A stretch of 64,000 nt of DNA. Origin: Aspidiotus rigidus (taxonomy: Eukaryota; Arthropoda; Insecta; Hemiptera; Diaspididae). Location of the stretch: NCBI GenBank assembly GCA_035079385.1, contig JAVHKY010000003.1, positions 13,247,501 to 13,311,500 on the forward strand, given 5' to 3'. Position numbers and translations under genes: made by a program. Shown one piece after another: positions 23,859-35,700 of the stretch (the stretch's first letter is position 1; each line of letters opens with the position of its first letter). The notes under the pieces are model-generated. The model worked only from the letters and a program-made list of their open reading frames with translations. It did no database searches and had not been told where the DNA came from.

Positions 23859-25344
23859 CTGTCATCAACACCGTTCAGGCTTCAATACTGGCGATGAATT
23901 TTAGTTTGATACACTACACAACTTCCTCATCATCTCCAAACTTCTCTCGAATACCATCATCATCCAAGGTCATATTTCCCATCTTGCTTTCAGAGCTTCG
24001 AGCACTTGTGAAATAGCAAATAGAACGCAACCTCAAGTGAAGTTCACAAAATGCTGTACTGAAGAGAGGACCAATGCACAGGAGTGAGTAATAAAGAGGA
24101 TATGCGCGAATGAACCTGAGAATATTGACCTATAGATACATTGTCTTTATCTAAAACATACATTATTATTCATATCTTTGACTCATCGCGCGGCTGAAAC
24201 GTGTGGTCGTTTTTTCAATGAAAATCTGTGAAACGAAAGCCACTGCACTACAACAGTAGGCCTATACACTACAAATAGGTTCTTGTTCGTCGGTATGACA
24301 TATAGACACTTTGATTTTTTATTAAAATTGACAACCACTGTGAGGGCCGCCACTAGAGCGCGCTAAAGTTTGTCACATTGGTAGATGCATTCAAAATTTA
24401 TTTTTTAGCATCAACGTACTTCCTGTAAGATGACAAACGCTGCGTATAACATGTGTAAAAATCTGTTACCCCAAAAAATGTTGAGCTAATTTATCCCACC
24501 AGATGTCGCAAAGTCGCATTGAATGTATTCTTATGGGAAGAAAATGTCATCAATTTACTCATATGAACATGCATCTGAAAGAAAATTTTATCCTGAATAA
24601 ATTCAAATCATTTCGTTTTTTTGATAAACTTAATACTTACAGAGAAAAATGAGAGTTTGAGTGTCAAATCCCCATATAAGAGCCCATGTTAAATTGTGCC
24701 GAACTACTCCCGGCGATTTTTGTACCTGCGGCGGAACACTGTAACTACTTCCGTGTTCTAGGTATCTTTAACCTGCATATTATTTAGAACTTTTGTATGC
24801 TGGAGTTTTATTTTATGCCATGTACGCAGTCTATCCACTCATTTAATTTTTTAAGAACACATTTTATCATTCCATTTAAAAATAAGGAAGCTATTCGAAC
24901 TTGACAGCGAAAGAGTCGCTGCGAATGCAAATGTATGGAAGCCTGGCCCTAGAAGGCGGGGCAGGGGATCGTGATATCAAATCGCAATACTTTCTTACGG
25001 CGAAAACAAAACTTTCAAAATTTCAAACTTATGAGAAATTCAACATGGCGATACTATCGAGCAAAAAACCATTAAGATGTCTTGTGGTAACCTTTGCCTA
25101 CAAATACAAGGAATAACAATCCTGAAGCTTTTTCAGATCTTTTACTCGAGTTATTCGCGATTTTCTCGACTTCATTTTCCACGTCTAACATAATTATGTA
25201 GCCAAATTGCATCTTCACTTTCCTTGCGCACAATTACTACCCTGACAATTACAACTACTACACACGATGCTAGTGAGCAATCGCTCTGTTGAGTCCGAAT
25301 GAACTCACTTTTATCTAATGTAGTACACAATATAATTCGGTTCA

Positions 25345-25450
25345 AACTCAAAATCACCTAATTTCCACCAACAGCGTTAGTAGCGTTAATGTATCATTAT
25401 GTAGGTCACTACTAACGCTGCTGATAAAGATTAGGCAATTTTGAATTTGA
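25345..25450. repeat. Small hairpin element
   Basis: About 45-bp arms (tcaaactcaaaatcacc ... caacagcgttagtag and ctactaacgctgctg ... ttttgaatttga) surround a short loop centred near 25399. It resembles a small MITE or a self-complementary repeat. Confidence 0.6.
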
Positions 25451-26038
25451 AGCAGGCTAAAATTATCAGTTGGTGCGACCTACTTCAAGGACTTTGGAAA
25501 GTGTCGATTTTTCAACTAGCTACTTTATATGTCTGTATAAGTTTAGATTTTTTCAAAACTTGCTTCGTATTGAATGTCGTGTGCTCTACGCTGGCGAGCA
25601 AACGTACAAGTACATGCATGAAGAATGTGTCTGGAAAAGATATTCTAATCGGGCAACCTTGAAAAAATTAATGTACGAGTACTTAAATAGAATGTAAGTC
25701 TACAGGTGGTTTGCATGTTTTTCATGAATTCTGCGAAGTCTTGTATTGGCATAATGAAAAAGTAAGAAAGAGTTGAAAGCCATGGTGTACAAGTTTAAAT
25801 ATCGTCATTGTTATCTTGATTTTTAAGAGAGAAATAACGAGAAGTATGTGGACCCCCTGTCTAAGATTAAGGAGAAGATGGTGTTATTCCTCGAATATGC
25901 CTAGGCAATCCCACATTTTAGATTAAATATTTATCAATAACTAATTTCTACTTGCAGTTATACTATTTTTCAAAATCGTGCGCCAACTAATCATTTTGAG
26001 AAGTGTTTTGAAAATAATATTTTTTTGTATGTTCCCAG

Positions 26039-26722
26039 ATGGCTGCCGAAGTACCGCGAGCAAGAGAGCCCAATGTTCTAGCGGATGACCAACCCATTGA
26101 ACAAATGAATGCTGGAGAATTACGCGGTCATCCTGCTGCTGATGTAGAAGGAGGCCCAAATGCTTCTGCCGCTGCCGTACCTGAAGTAGGAGTAAGACAC
26201 GACTAGTAATTAGCTAACGCTCTTATTGCGAGAAGCGTTCAAAAAAGTTATTCTTGTGTATGTGTTTCCAGGTGGCCGCTGAAGGAAAAAAACGTAAACG
26301 ACGAAACCGCCGTCGACCAAAGGAGCCTTCTGCTCCTGATGCAGAAGAAGGTCTTAGTGAGCCAACTCCTGCTGCTGCGCCAGCAAATGAGCCCACTGTA
26401 GTAGACCCAAATATTGCTGCGGCTGCTGCCGTGCCTGAGGTAGGAGTAAGAACAGCTCAAGCTGGTGCTCTTGTCGCGAGAAGCTTTTAGAAAAATTTGT
26501 TTTCTTTTGTGTGTTTCTAGGTGGCCGCCGGAACGTCAAAACGAAAACGAGGCCGCGGTCGACCAAAGGAGCCTTCTGCTCCTGATGCAGCAGAAGGTCG
26601 GGGTGAGCCAACTCCTGCTGCTGCACCTACGCCCGAAGGTCCTGTAGGACGTGGCCGACTAACTGGTGCTGCTGCGGGTCAAACAACGCCGCCAACTCAA
26701 GAGCTCGGCGAGTTAACTGTGG
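26039..26722 (+). repeat. Three tandem copies of one exon-intron unit (Piwi N-terminus)
   Basis: Exons 1-3 begin alike after the acceptor (ATGGCTGCCGAAG, GTGGCCGCTGAAG, GTGGCCGCCGGAA). Exons 1 and 2 end alike (GCTGCCGTACCTGAA, GCTGCCGTGCCTGAG), and both following introns start gtaggagtaaga and carry gcgagaagc near their ends. The unit is about 240 bp. Exons 2 and 3 share a basic block followed by RPKEPSAPDA. In exon 3 that block is KRKRGRGRPKEP, a textbook-like AT-hook core (GRP at about residues 118-120). In exon 2 it is the weaker KRKRRNRRRPKEP. RG pairs here could also be arginine-methylation sites read by Tudor proteins. A donor six bases further (GTAAGA) is equally usable in exons 1 and 2. 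Confidence 0.75.
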
Positions 26723-29700
26723 GTAAGAAGAAAATCATTTTTGTGTATTCATCAGTGAATTTATTTCTGAAAATGTCTATCATCGGGAGAGTCAAAATAA
26801 GAATTCGATTAAAAATTTGAACCGGGAATTCGCTCGATGAGAAAGGGTATTAGCGTCCCGTCGTCTGGCAAAACGATGGTCGAATTTATCTTCTTTACAA
26901 AGGAGAGGGGATGTATTTTCGAAAAATGACGACGTCCTTAACGAAGAATTCAAAAAACCTGTTTGGTTTTGATATATTAAAAAGTTGAGTCCTAAAAGGT
27001 TAAAATTCTTCTGAGTTCTTTCCAGTCATACATTGCTCCCCTCTTATCATGTATTACTTTTCCAGATCTTAATGGAAGTCTCTTCCCTGTGGTATGATAT
27101 GGCTCGAAAGTTGAAATTTTTTGAGTCCAACTCCTTTATTAGGTTCGGGTCAGTTCTTGCTCGACGGCGTATGGTGAGACGTCAAGAATTTCAACAGGTT
27201 CCAGGTTCCCTGTTGAAACTTTTTCTCAGTCCCTAATAACTAGATTGGTAGGTCAGTTTCTGCAGGACGGTGAGCGGTAGGACGCCAAAATATTCAAAAA
27301 ATTGCTCTCATAGGACAGGAGCTACCTAATTTTGGTGTCTCTATCGTCATCAGGCAAATGCGACGGTTAAAATGCTTTCAAGACCCCCCCCCCCCTTCCA
27401 TCATGTATAGCTCGAAAGTCGGAATTTCAACAGGGAACCTATTTTATGGAGGGCTTTTTGAGAAATTCGCCGTGCGCCGGCCGCCAACAAAAAACTTGGA
27501 AAAATTTCTACTCTCGAGTCATATATAATAGGAGAGGAACTTTAAAAAATTATGACTCTTAAGCCTATACATTATAGAAGGGGACTCAGAAAAAAAATTC
27601 GACTCTCGAGCCATATATGATAGGAGAGGGGAATTTTGAAGTGATGAAAAAATTTCAAGTTTTCATGATCTATAACTCGGATGAAAACCATCGTTCTCCA
27701 AGTCCCTGTCCGATCATATATAGATACACAGAAACAATCATATAGCCGAGAGGTCGAAATCTTTCAGAATCACCCTCCTACAACAAAACATAGCTCCAAA
27801 TTCAAACTATATTATACTAGGTTTTCAGTAGGTCTAAACCTTCTTCATATATTGGCTTTATCTACGTCTGACTATTCGAGAAAAAATAGGTCTATCACTT
27901 CTTTATTCTAGCTTTTTCTAGGTCTAGGCCTTCCTCAATTCTCAATACCAAATCCCATATGACTGATAAAACAGGTTCCTTGCGTTTTCTCCATATTCTT
28001 TCCTGTGATAAATAGCTTGATATTGTAAATTTTCTTCAAATCCTACTCTTCGGTTAGACTTTTCGGAATTCTCAATATTAAAACCGATTTGTCCCATGGA
28101 ATTGATTACCTGAATTCCTCGTTAATGTTCGTTGAAGAAGTCGGTTTTTCCATTCTCAGATGACGTACACATAATAAGGTACGCGTGGTAAGGAGAAAAC
28201 TAGCTTAACATAGGCGTAGGACTGACATGAGCACGGACCAGACTGAGACTCTGCAAGTTTGGGTTTTACAAAGGCAGGTAACTTAGACTAACTCAGGAGC
28301 GTAGCCAGGAGGGTCAGAGGGGGCACTGCCCCTCCAAATAAAATCGACATGACTAAAAAAAAATAAACATTCGAGATTAAAAAATTTGAGGTACTCTCCC
28401 ATTGAAAAATAGTATTATTATTTACTAGGCCGTAGGATATACCCAAATCATCTCATGACATCATTTACAAAGCGTTGTGCAAAAAATATTATTTATTTGC
28501 GAGCAGCGAAATATAAAGAAGAAGACAAAGGCTCTAGCCGGGTAAGGGGGGGGGGGGGAGGGAAATGGCCTTGGTCAGAAAATGTTTCAAATGTCCGTCA
28601 AAATGTTGTCCCAATGAGAAAACTCGAAATCCAAAAAATTGGACCCATCCGCTCACCCACATGGGCTGCAGAGTGATTTTTAGGCCTAAAATCCAAATGG
28701 CTATATCTCAGCCAATAAACAACGCACAGCCATGAAACATGAGCACATTTTAGTATATGTGAACATTCATCTATGGTCTTTTTTTCAAAAAAAACCATTC
28801 ATATTTTCCCTAGTTTCTAGCTATAACAAAACTTCAAATTCGAATAAAAAAAAATCGAAGGGGGAGGCACCTGGGGAAAGTCATTCATTAGAAGCGCCAT
28901 ACCCTCTACTACAACATACATGAGTACATAGTCCTCGGTGAGGTGCAACATTCCCAAAAAAATCAATATTTAATGAATTTCTGTGATTTTTCCATGAATA
29001 GCGGGGCGAACTATGACTTCTACCGCAATAGACCGCGAGAAATCAATGGTCAATGTTCGAGGTGAAAAATACGCACTCCTCCGTGAGATGAAATGGGAAT
29101 GTTGATAGACCAAAAATATATTTTTAGTACCTATTTCGTTTATCGATTTGGTCAATTCTTATGTAAACACGTCCACCGCCGAGGTGGAGTACGTTAGATT
29201 GAGAAAAATAGTTGAAAAATTCTCCAGTCGCTGGAACAGTCTGAAAATGGAAGAGAATTGAGAAAATCCAATTTTCACCCTGGAGGACCGTGAGTTTTGG
29301 TATTTCATTCATCAATTCGTTCAATTTCTAAGTAAACATGTACGCCAAGTTTGAAAAAAATATTCAAAAAATTCTCCAGTCGCTGGAACGTTCTGGAAAT
29401 GACAAAAATTAGACAAAATCCCCTTTTTCACCCTGGAGGACCGTGAGTTTTGGTATTTCATTCATCAATTCGTTCAATTCCTAAGTAAACATGTACGCCA
29501 AGTTTGAAAAAAATATTCAAAAAATTCTCCAGTCGCTGGAACGTTCTGGAAATGACAAAAATTAGACAAAATCCCCTTTTTCACCCTGGAGGACCGTGAG
29601 TTTTGGTATTTCATTCATCAATTCGTTCAATTCCTAAGTAAACATGTACGCCAAGTTTGAAAAAAATATTCAAAAAATTCTCCAGCCGCTGTAATGGTCT

Positions 29701-32700
29701 GGAAATGACAATAAATCGGGGAAATCCACTTTTTCACCCTGAAGAATCGTGAGTTTGGGCATTTCATTCCACAATTCGTTCAATTCTTATGTAAACATGT
29801 CCACTGAGTTTGAAAAAAATAGTCAAAAATCTCCTGTTTCTGGGATGCCCTGGAAATAGTAAAAACTCCAGGTAATCCACTTTTCCAACATGGAAAACCG
29901 TGATTTTTCATATTCTGTTTATCAACAAGGTCAATTCTTATGTAAATACATCCGCCGAGTTAGTCAATAAATTCTCCAGTTGCCGGAACGGTCTAGAAAT
30001 ACCAAGTTCAGAAAATCCACTTTTTCAACATGGAGAGCCCTGATTTTTGGTATGTTGTTTATCAATTAGGTCAAATCTTATGTTAATCAGTCTTACAAGT
30101 TGGAAAATAATTGTATATACATTCTCCAGCCGCTAGGACGCTCTGGAAATAGTAAAAAACCGATACACAACCACCCCTAAGATTCATTTCTTTTACTTTA
30201 AAGTGTTGAATGTTTATTTTTGTTCCCCTGAAGTCGTAGAGGTACAAACTGTGTTACTGGGAGCCGTGCACTTCCATGAAGTGCAGGAATCTCCTCTCAA
30301 GTTGAGGTGACAATGCTTCAAGTATTGGAATTCATGAGCATGAGAATACAAAGGAGATGATTGTCTTCTTGTGTCTCGGAAAAGGATTCCTCCACATCAT
30401 GCGGCTGCACGGCTATCAGTAACACAATTTGTACCGCTGCGACTCGAGGGGGGCAAAGTAACACATGAATCATTGTGGCGGGTGTGTATCTTTGATTTTT
30501 TAATATTTTCAGAGCGTCCCAACCACTGGAGAATTTTTTTCAACTTTATTAAAACTCGACGTAAGTGTTCTTAGAAGAATCGACCATACCAATGAGCGTC
30601 TGGAGAATTTATTGAATATTTTTTTCGAAATAGGGATGTATTTACTCAAAAATTGACATTATTGATAAATAGAATATAAAAATCACGATTCTCCAAGTTC
30701 AAATAGCAGATATTTTCAATTTTTCATTTTCAGACTATTCCAGCGACTGAAGTATTTCTGGACATTTTTTTTCAATCTCGGCGGAGGTATTAACATAAGA
30801 TTCGACCTTTTTGATGAACAACATAACAAAAATCAGGGCTCTCTATGTTGAAAAAGTTGATTTTCTGGATTTGGTACTATTTCTAGATCGTTCCAGCGAC
30901 TGGAGAATTTATTTACTATTATTTTTCAATTCGGCGGATGTATTTACATAAGAATTGACCTTCTTGATAAACAGAATATGAAAAATCACGGTTATCCATG
31001 TTGGAAAAGTGGATTACCTGGAGTTTTTACTATTCCCAGGGCATCCCAGAAACTGGAGATTTTTGACTATTTTTTTCAAACTCAGTGGACATGTTTACAT
31101 AAGAATTGAACGAATTGTGGAATGAAATGCCCAAACTCACGATTCTTCAGGGTGAAAAAGTGGATTTCCCCGATTTATTGTCATTTCCAGACCATTACAG
31201 CGGCTGGAGAATTTTTTGAATATTTTTTTCAAACTTGGCGTACATGTTTACTTAGGAATTGAACGAATTGATGAATGAAATACCAAAACTCACGGTCCTC
31301 CAGGGTGAAAAAGTGGATTTTCTCTAATTTTTGTCATTTCCAGAACGTTCCAGCGACTGGAGAATTTTTTGACCATTTTTTTCAAACTCGGCGAACATGT
31401 TTACGTGAGAACTGACCTAATTGATGAACGCAATACCAAAACTCACGGTCCTCCAGGGTAAAAAATTGGATGTTCTCAATTATTTGTCTTTTCCAGACCA
31501 TTACAGCGGCTGGAGAATTTTTTGAATATTTTTTTCAAACTTGGCGTACATGTTTACTTAGAAATTGAACGAATTGATGAATGAAATACCAAAACTCACG
31601 GTCCTCCAGGGTGAAAAAGTGGATTTTCTCAATTCTCTTCCATTTTCAGACTGTTCCAGCGACTGGAGAATTTTTCAACTATTTTTCTCAATCTAACGTA
31701 CTCCACCTCGGCGGTGGACGTGTTTACATAAGAATTGACCAAATCGATAAACGAAATAGGTACTAAAAATATATTTTTGGTCTATCAACATTCCCATTTC
31801 ATCTCACGGAGGAGTGCGTATTTTTCACCTCGAACATTGACCATTGATTTCTCGCGGTCTATTGCGGTAGAAGTCATAGTTCGCCCCGCTATTCATGGAA
31901 AAATCACAGAAATTCATTAAATATTGATTTTTTTGGGAATGTTGCACCTCACCGAGGACTATGGTACTCATATATGTTGTAGTAGAGGGTATGGCGCTTC
32001 AAATGAATGATTTTCCCCAGGTGCCCCCCCCCGATTTTTTTTATTCGAGTTTGAAGTTTTGTTATAGCTAGAAACTAGGGAAAATGTGTTTTTTTTTTGA
32101 AAAAAGTACCATGGAGGAACGTTCACATGTACTGAAATGTCCTTAAGTTTCATCGCTGTGCGATCATTATTGGCTGAGAAATAGCCATTTGGATTTTAGG
32201 CCTAAAAATCACTCTGCATCCCATGTGGGTGAGCGAGTGGGTCCAATTTTTTGGATTTCGAGTTTTCTCATCGGGGAGAACATTTTGACGGACATTTGAA
32301 ACATTTTCCGACCAAGGCCATTTTCCCCCCCTTACCAGGCTAGAGCCTTTTGGATCGTAGAACTACATAATTATATATGATCTATGAAAACTAAAAGGAA
32401 TTTTGTTTATACGTGCAAGGATAATTATGCAAACAAAGAAAACGAAAGCTTTTCCCGCACAAATTTTTTTTTGTTTAAATATTAAAAATTTGTGCGGGAA
32501 AAACCTTCGTTTTCTTCGTTTGCATGATCTATGAAGGAAAGAGGGTTTATACGCTCGGTTCCATGCAGTGAGGATTTTAAAGAATTTAAACAGAAACCTG
32601 TTTTATGGAATTTGTGTGCAAATCACTATGATGATCAGAAGAAGCGTGATTTCATTATAGGATTTCGACAAGAAAGCGAATTAGCGAAACTCTTCCCCCA

Positions 32701-35700
32701 CTCGATTAATTATTAATGGCTCTTCCTTTTACGATTAAAATTCTTGTATAAGACCGTAGCTTGGTCTTCTGGGTTTTTTTACGGCCAAAGAATATAAATC
32801 GTCAAATACTATAATATTATATAGGTAAAATCTTTTTCCTCCTGCCTGTATCGTATTTCGCTGCCTTTTTTTCTCTTCCTTTTTCAAATGATGACTCAAA
32901 GTCTAGACTATACCTCTATAATTTCTTCAAACTTGAACTTTTTTTGCTGATCCGCTACATTTGTTACGTATAATGTTACAAACTTGATCATATCTAATCT
33001 TGTTCCCAGCTGACGAAGATGAACCTGTCGAAAAAGGTGATAGATTGTATTCACCCATTAGACTTCCACCTACCGGAAAACAAGGTACATGTTGCGTTTA
33101 TCTTTAAAAATGTGAGCTTTAATACGAGAGCTTTTCCGAGAATTTTTGAAAATTTCACTTTTTTCTGGTACTTCAGGCACGGTCGGTGAAAGGAGAATTC
33201 TAACGTCGAATTTTTTCGAATTGGAATCGAAACAATGGACTATCTACAAACATGATGTGCAATTCGAACCAGCAGAAGAACGGACTTTCATGAAAAAAAA
33301 TTATTTTTTTGAACACAGAACCCAACTTGGAGGCATCCGGGACATAATGTTCGATGGATCGACAGCGTTCTCTCGCAGACCCTTATGTACAAAAGTAAGT
33401 TCCTTCTCTATTCTAACCAAAGCAGTCAAGATCATTTCACTCGCTAAATATCGTATTTTTAACCCATTTTTTCCTACGATAATTTTTCCAATTACATAAG
33501 AAGCCATTAGAATTGATTTCCATCAGAAGATCTGATAATACACCTGTGAAAATCACCGTAAAACGCGTGGGCACATTGGAACCGGGGGATTATCAGAATG
33601 TCCACTTTTTCAATATCGTCGCTCGTAAGGTTCTGGAAGTGTGTGGATTCAAAGAAATTCGTCGAAACTTTTACGATCTTACCCAAAAAGTACGTGAACA
33701 ATAATGTATTATTGTTATTCCCCACTGAGGAATGAAATTGTTAAAAATAATTTCTCTCTACTTTTTCAGATCCCTATTCCAGAGCACCGGCTGGAACTCT
33801 TACCGGGGTACATAGTCCGAATAAATCAGTTCGAGAGGAGCATTTTAATGTGCGCGGACTCGCACTTCCGCCCCTCGAGAACCGATACGGTTTATCAGCT
33901 AATACAAGAATTGTTCGATAAAGATAGAAATAATTTCAAAGTACTTCATTTTCGATTTTGATTTTTTTTTTTTTATCTACCTGCATTTTGTTTAAAAGTA
34001 CTCTATCGATGTTCATTCTTGCTTGGCAGAAAAATTTCATAAGTCAAATCCTCGGTTGTGTTGTTACGACCAAATACAATGAGAAGACCTACAAAATCAC
34101 CGACGTAGACTTCGATTCAAATCCGATGAGTATTTTTAAAATACGAAAAGAAGACATGACACTACTAGATTATTATAAAAGAGTAAGCTGAAAATTTTAA
34201 GAACATAATTTTCTCTTCCAGCTCAGTATAAAGTACTTCATAAACGATTAAACGTAACTTTTCAAAACAGAGAGGTCTATACTAAGAAATTGAGGTGGTT
34301 TAATTAATGTCCGACATTTATCGCAGAAATCCGGTCATGAATGATTTCTTTTTCCTCAATCAGTAATTTAATTTTGTGTAAAAGTACGATGAGAATTTTC
34401 ACAATAATTAATGTACAGTTCCACGGGAAGAGAAGCGCTCGATTTCATGCTTTCTCAAAAAACAAAAAGAAACTTGAATCTTATGCGACCTTTTTAAAAT
34501 CGATTACCCAATGAGTAAATTTATTCAGTGTTGGTACACAATTGCTATAATATTTGGATTGGGAAGGCGAGGGGGGAGGGAGAGTGATGTTCATTTCTCT
34601 TCAACGACCTAAAAAACAAAAATTCAAGTGTTTTTATTTTTGGTAAGGGGTCCGTATCAATTCTTAGAACTTCTTTTGTAAATTTCTAGAATCCCAAAAT
34701 AATTTTTTAAATTGTTTTGAAATAATTACAGCAATACGGAATCAACATAAAGGACACCAAACAACCGTTACTCCTTTCAAAGACGACCGCGAGACAACGT
34801 CGAGCCGGTCTCCAAGAGTTTGTATCGCTGGTTCCGGAACTCTGCGTAATGACTGGCATGACCGATAGCATGAGGTAAGACGGTAAAATTGTTTGAATTT
34901 TTCGTTACTTTTGAATAGGTCTAGGTAATTTGAGGCTACTGATTAAATTTTTTCTTCTATAAATTTTCAGGAGTAATTTTTCGTTAATGTCGGCCATCAT
35001 GCGAAATTCTGCAACTGAACCTGGTCCAAGGATGGATCGCACGAGCTACTTACGCCAACGAATCGATAATTCTCCGAGGGTACGTTCACAGTGGCGCATA
35101 TGCAATCATTTTCTTAATACTTAATGGTATACTAAAAATGCTATGCCGTTTTAGGCCCTGGAAACATTCAAAGAGTGGAATCTCAAACCACAAACAAGTT
35201 TGGTTAAGGTCGAAGGTAGAGTGTTACCTAAAACCATGATACATTTCGGTAATGGGACGCGGTTCGAATCGCAACAGAGGGACAACTTCGACTGGTCGCA
35301 AAGTATTCGCGACAAGCCCCTGACACAGCCGATATCGTGTCTGAATTGGATCCTCGTGTTTCATGACAGATTTCGGAGAGAAGCTGACTTACTTCAGAAG
35401 GAACTGCAACTGGTGGGAAAACCTATGGGGATGCATTTTGAAAACGCCAAACTGTAAGCTATAAGTACCTAGGCTAAGCGAAATCATTGAAATATATTCG
35501 ATAGGGAGTCAAGTTTTTAATCGAAATTTGATGATGGTTCGCTTGTAGAATTGAAGTTAATGGTTCGCTCTATTCTGATTCGGCGTACCCGGCCGCATTG
35601 GATAGAGGCCTAAATCAGTACAATCCTGCTTTAGTAGCTGTCTTGGTTCCGGATAAATCAACCAAGCGATATAGTGCGGTGAAACGTTTCTGCATTGTAA

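Larger units (their letters stand above)
21860..26035. other. Gene-free region upstream of the Piwi gene
   Basis: About 4.2 kb without a supported gene. It holds the cruciform at 23375-23858 and a small hairpin at 25345-25450, both listed separately, plus dispersed short inverted matches (for example ttgatttccataagaata near 22981 and its complement near 23305). The 5' untranslated exon and promoter of the Piwi gene should lie here, because its first coding exon is preceded by an intron acceptor. I could not place them. Confidence 0.45.
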
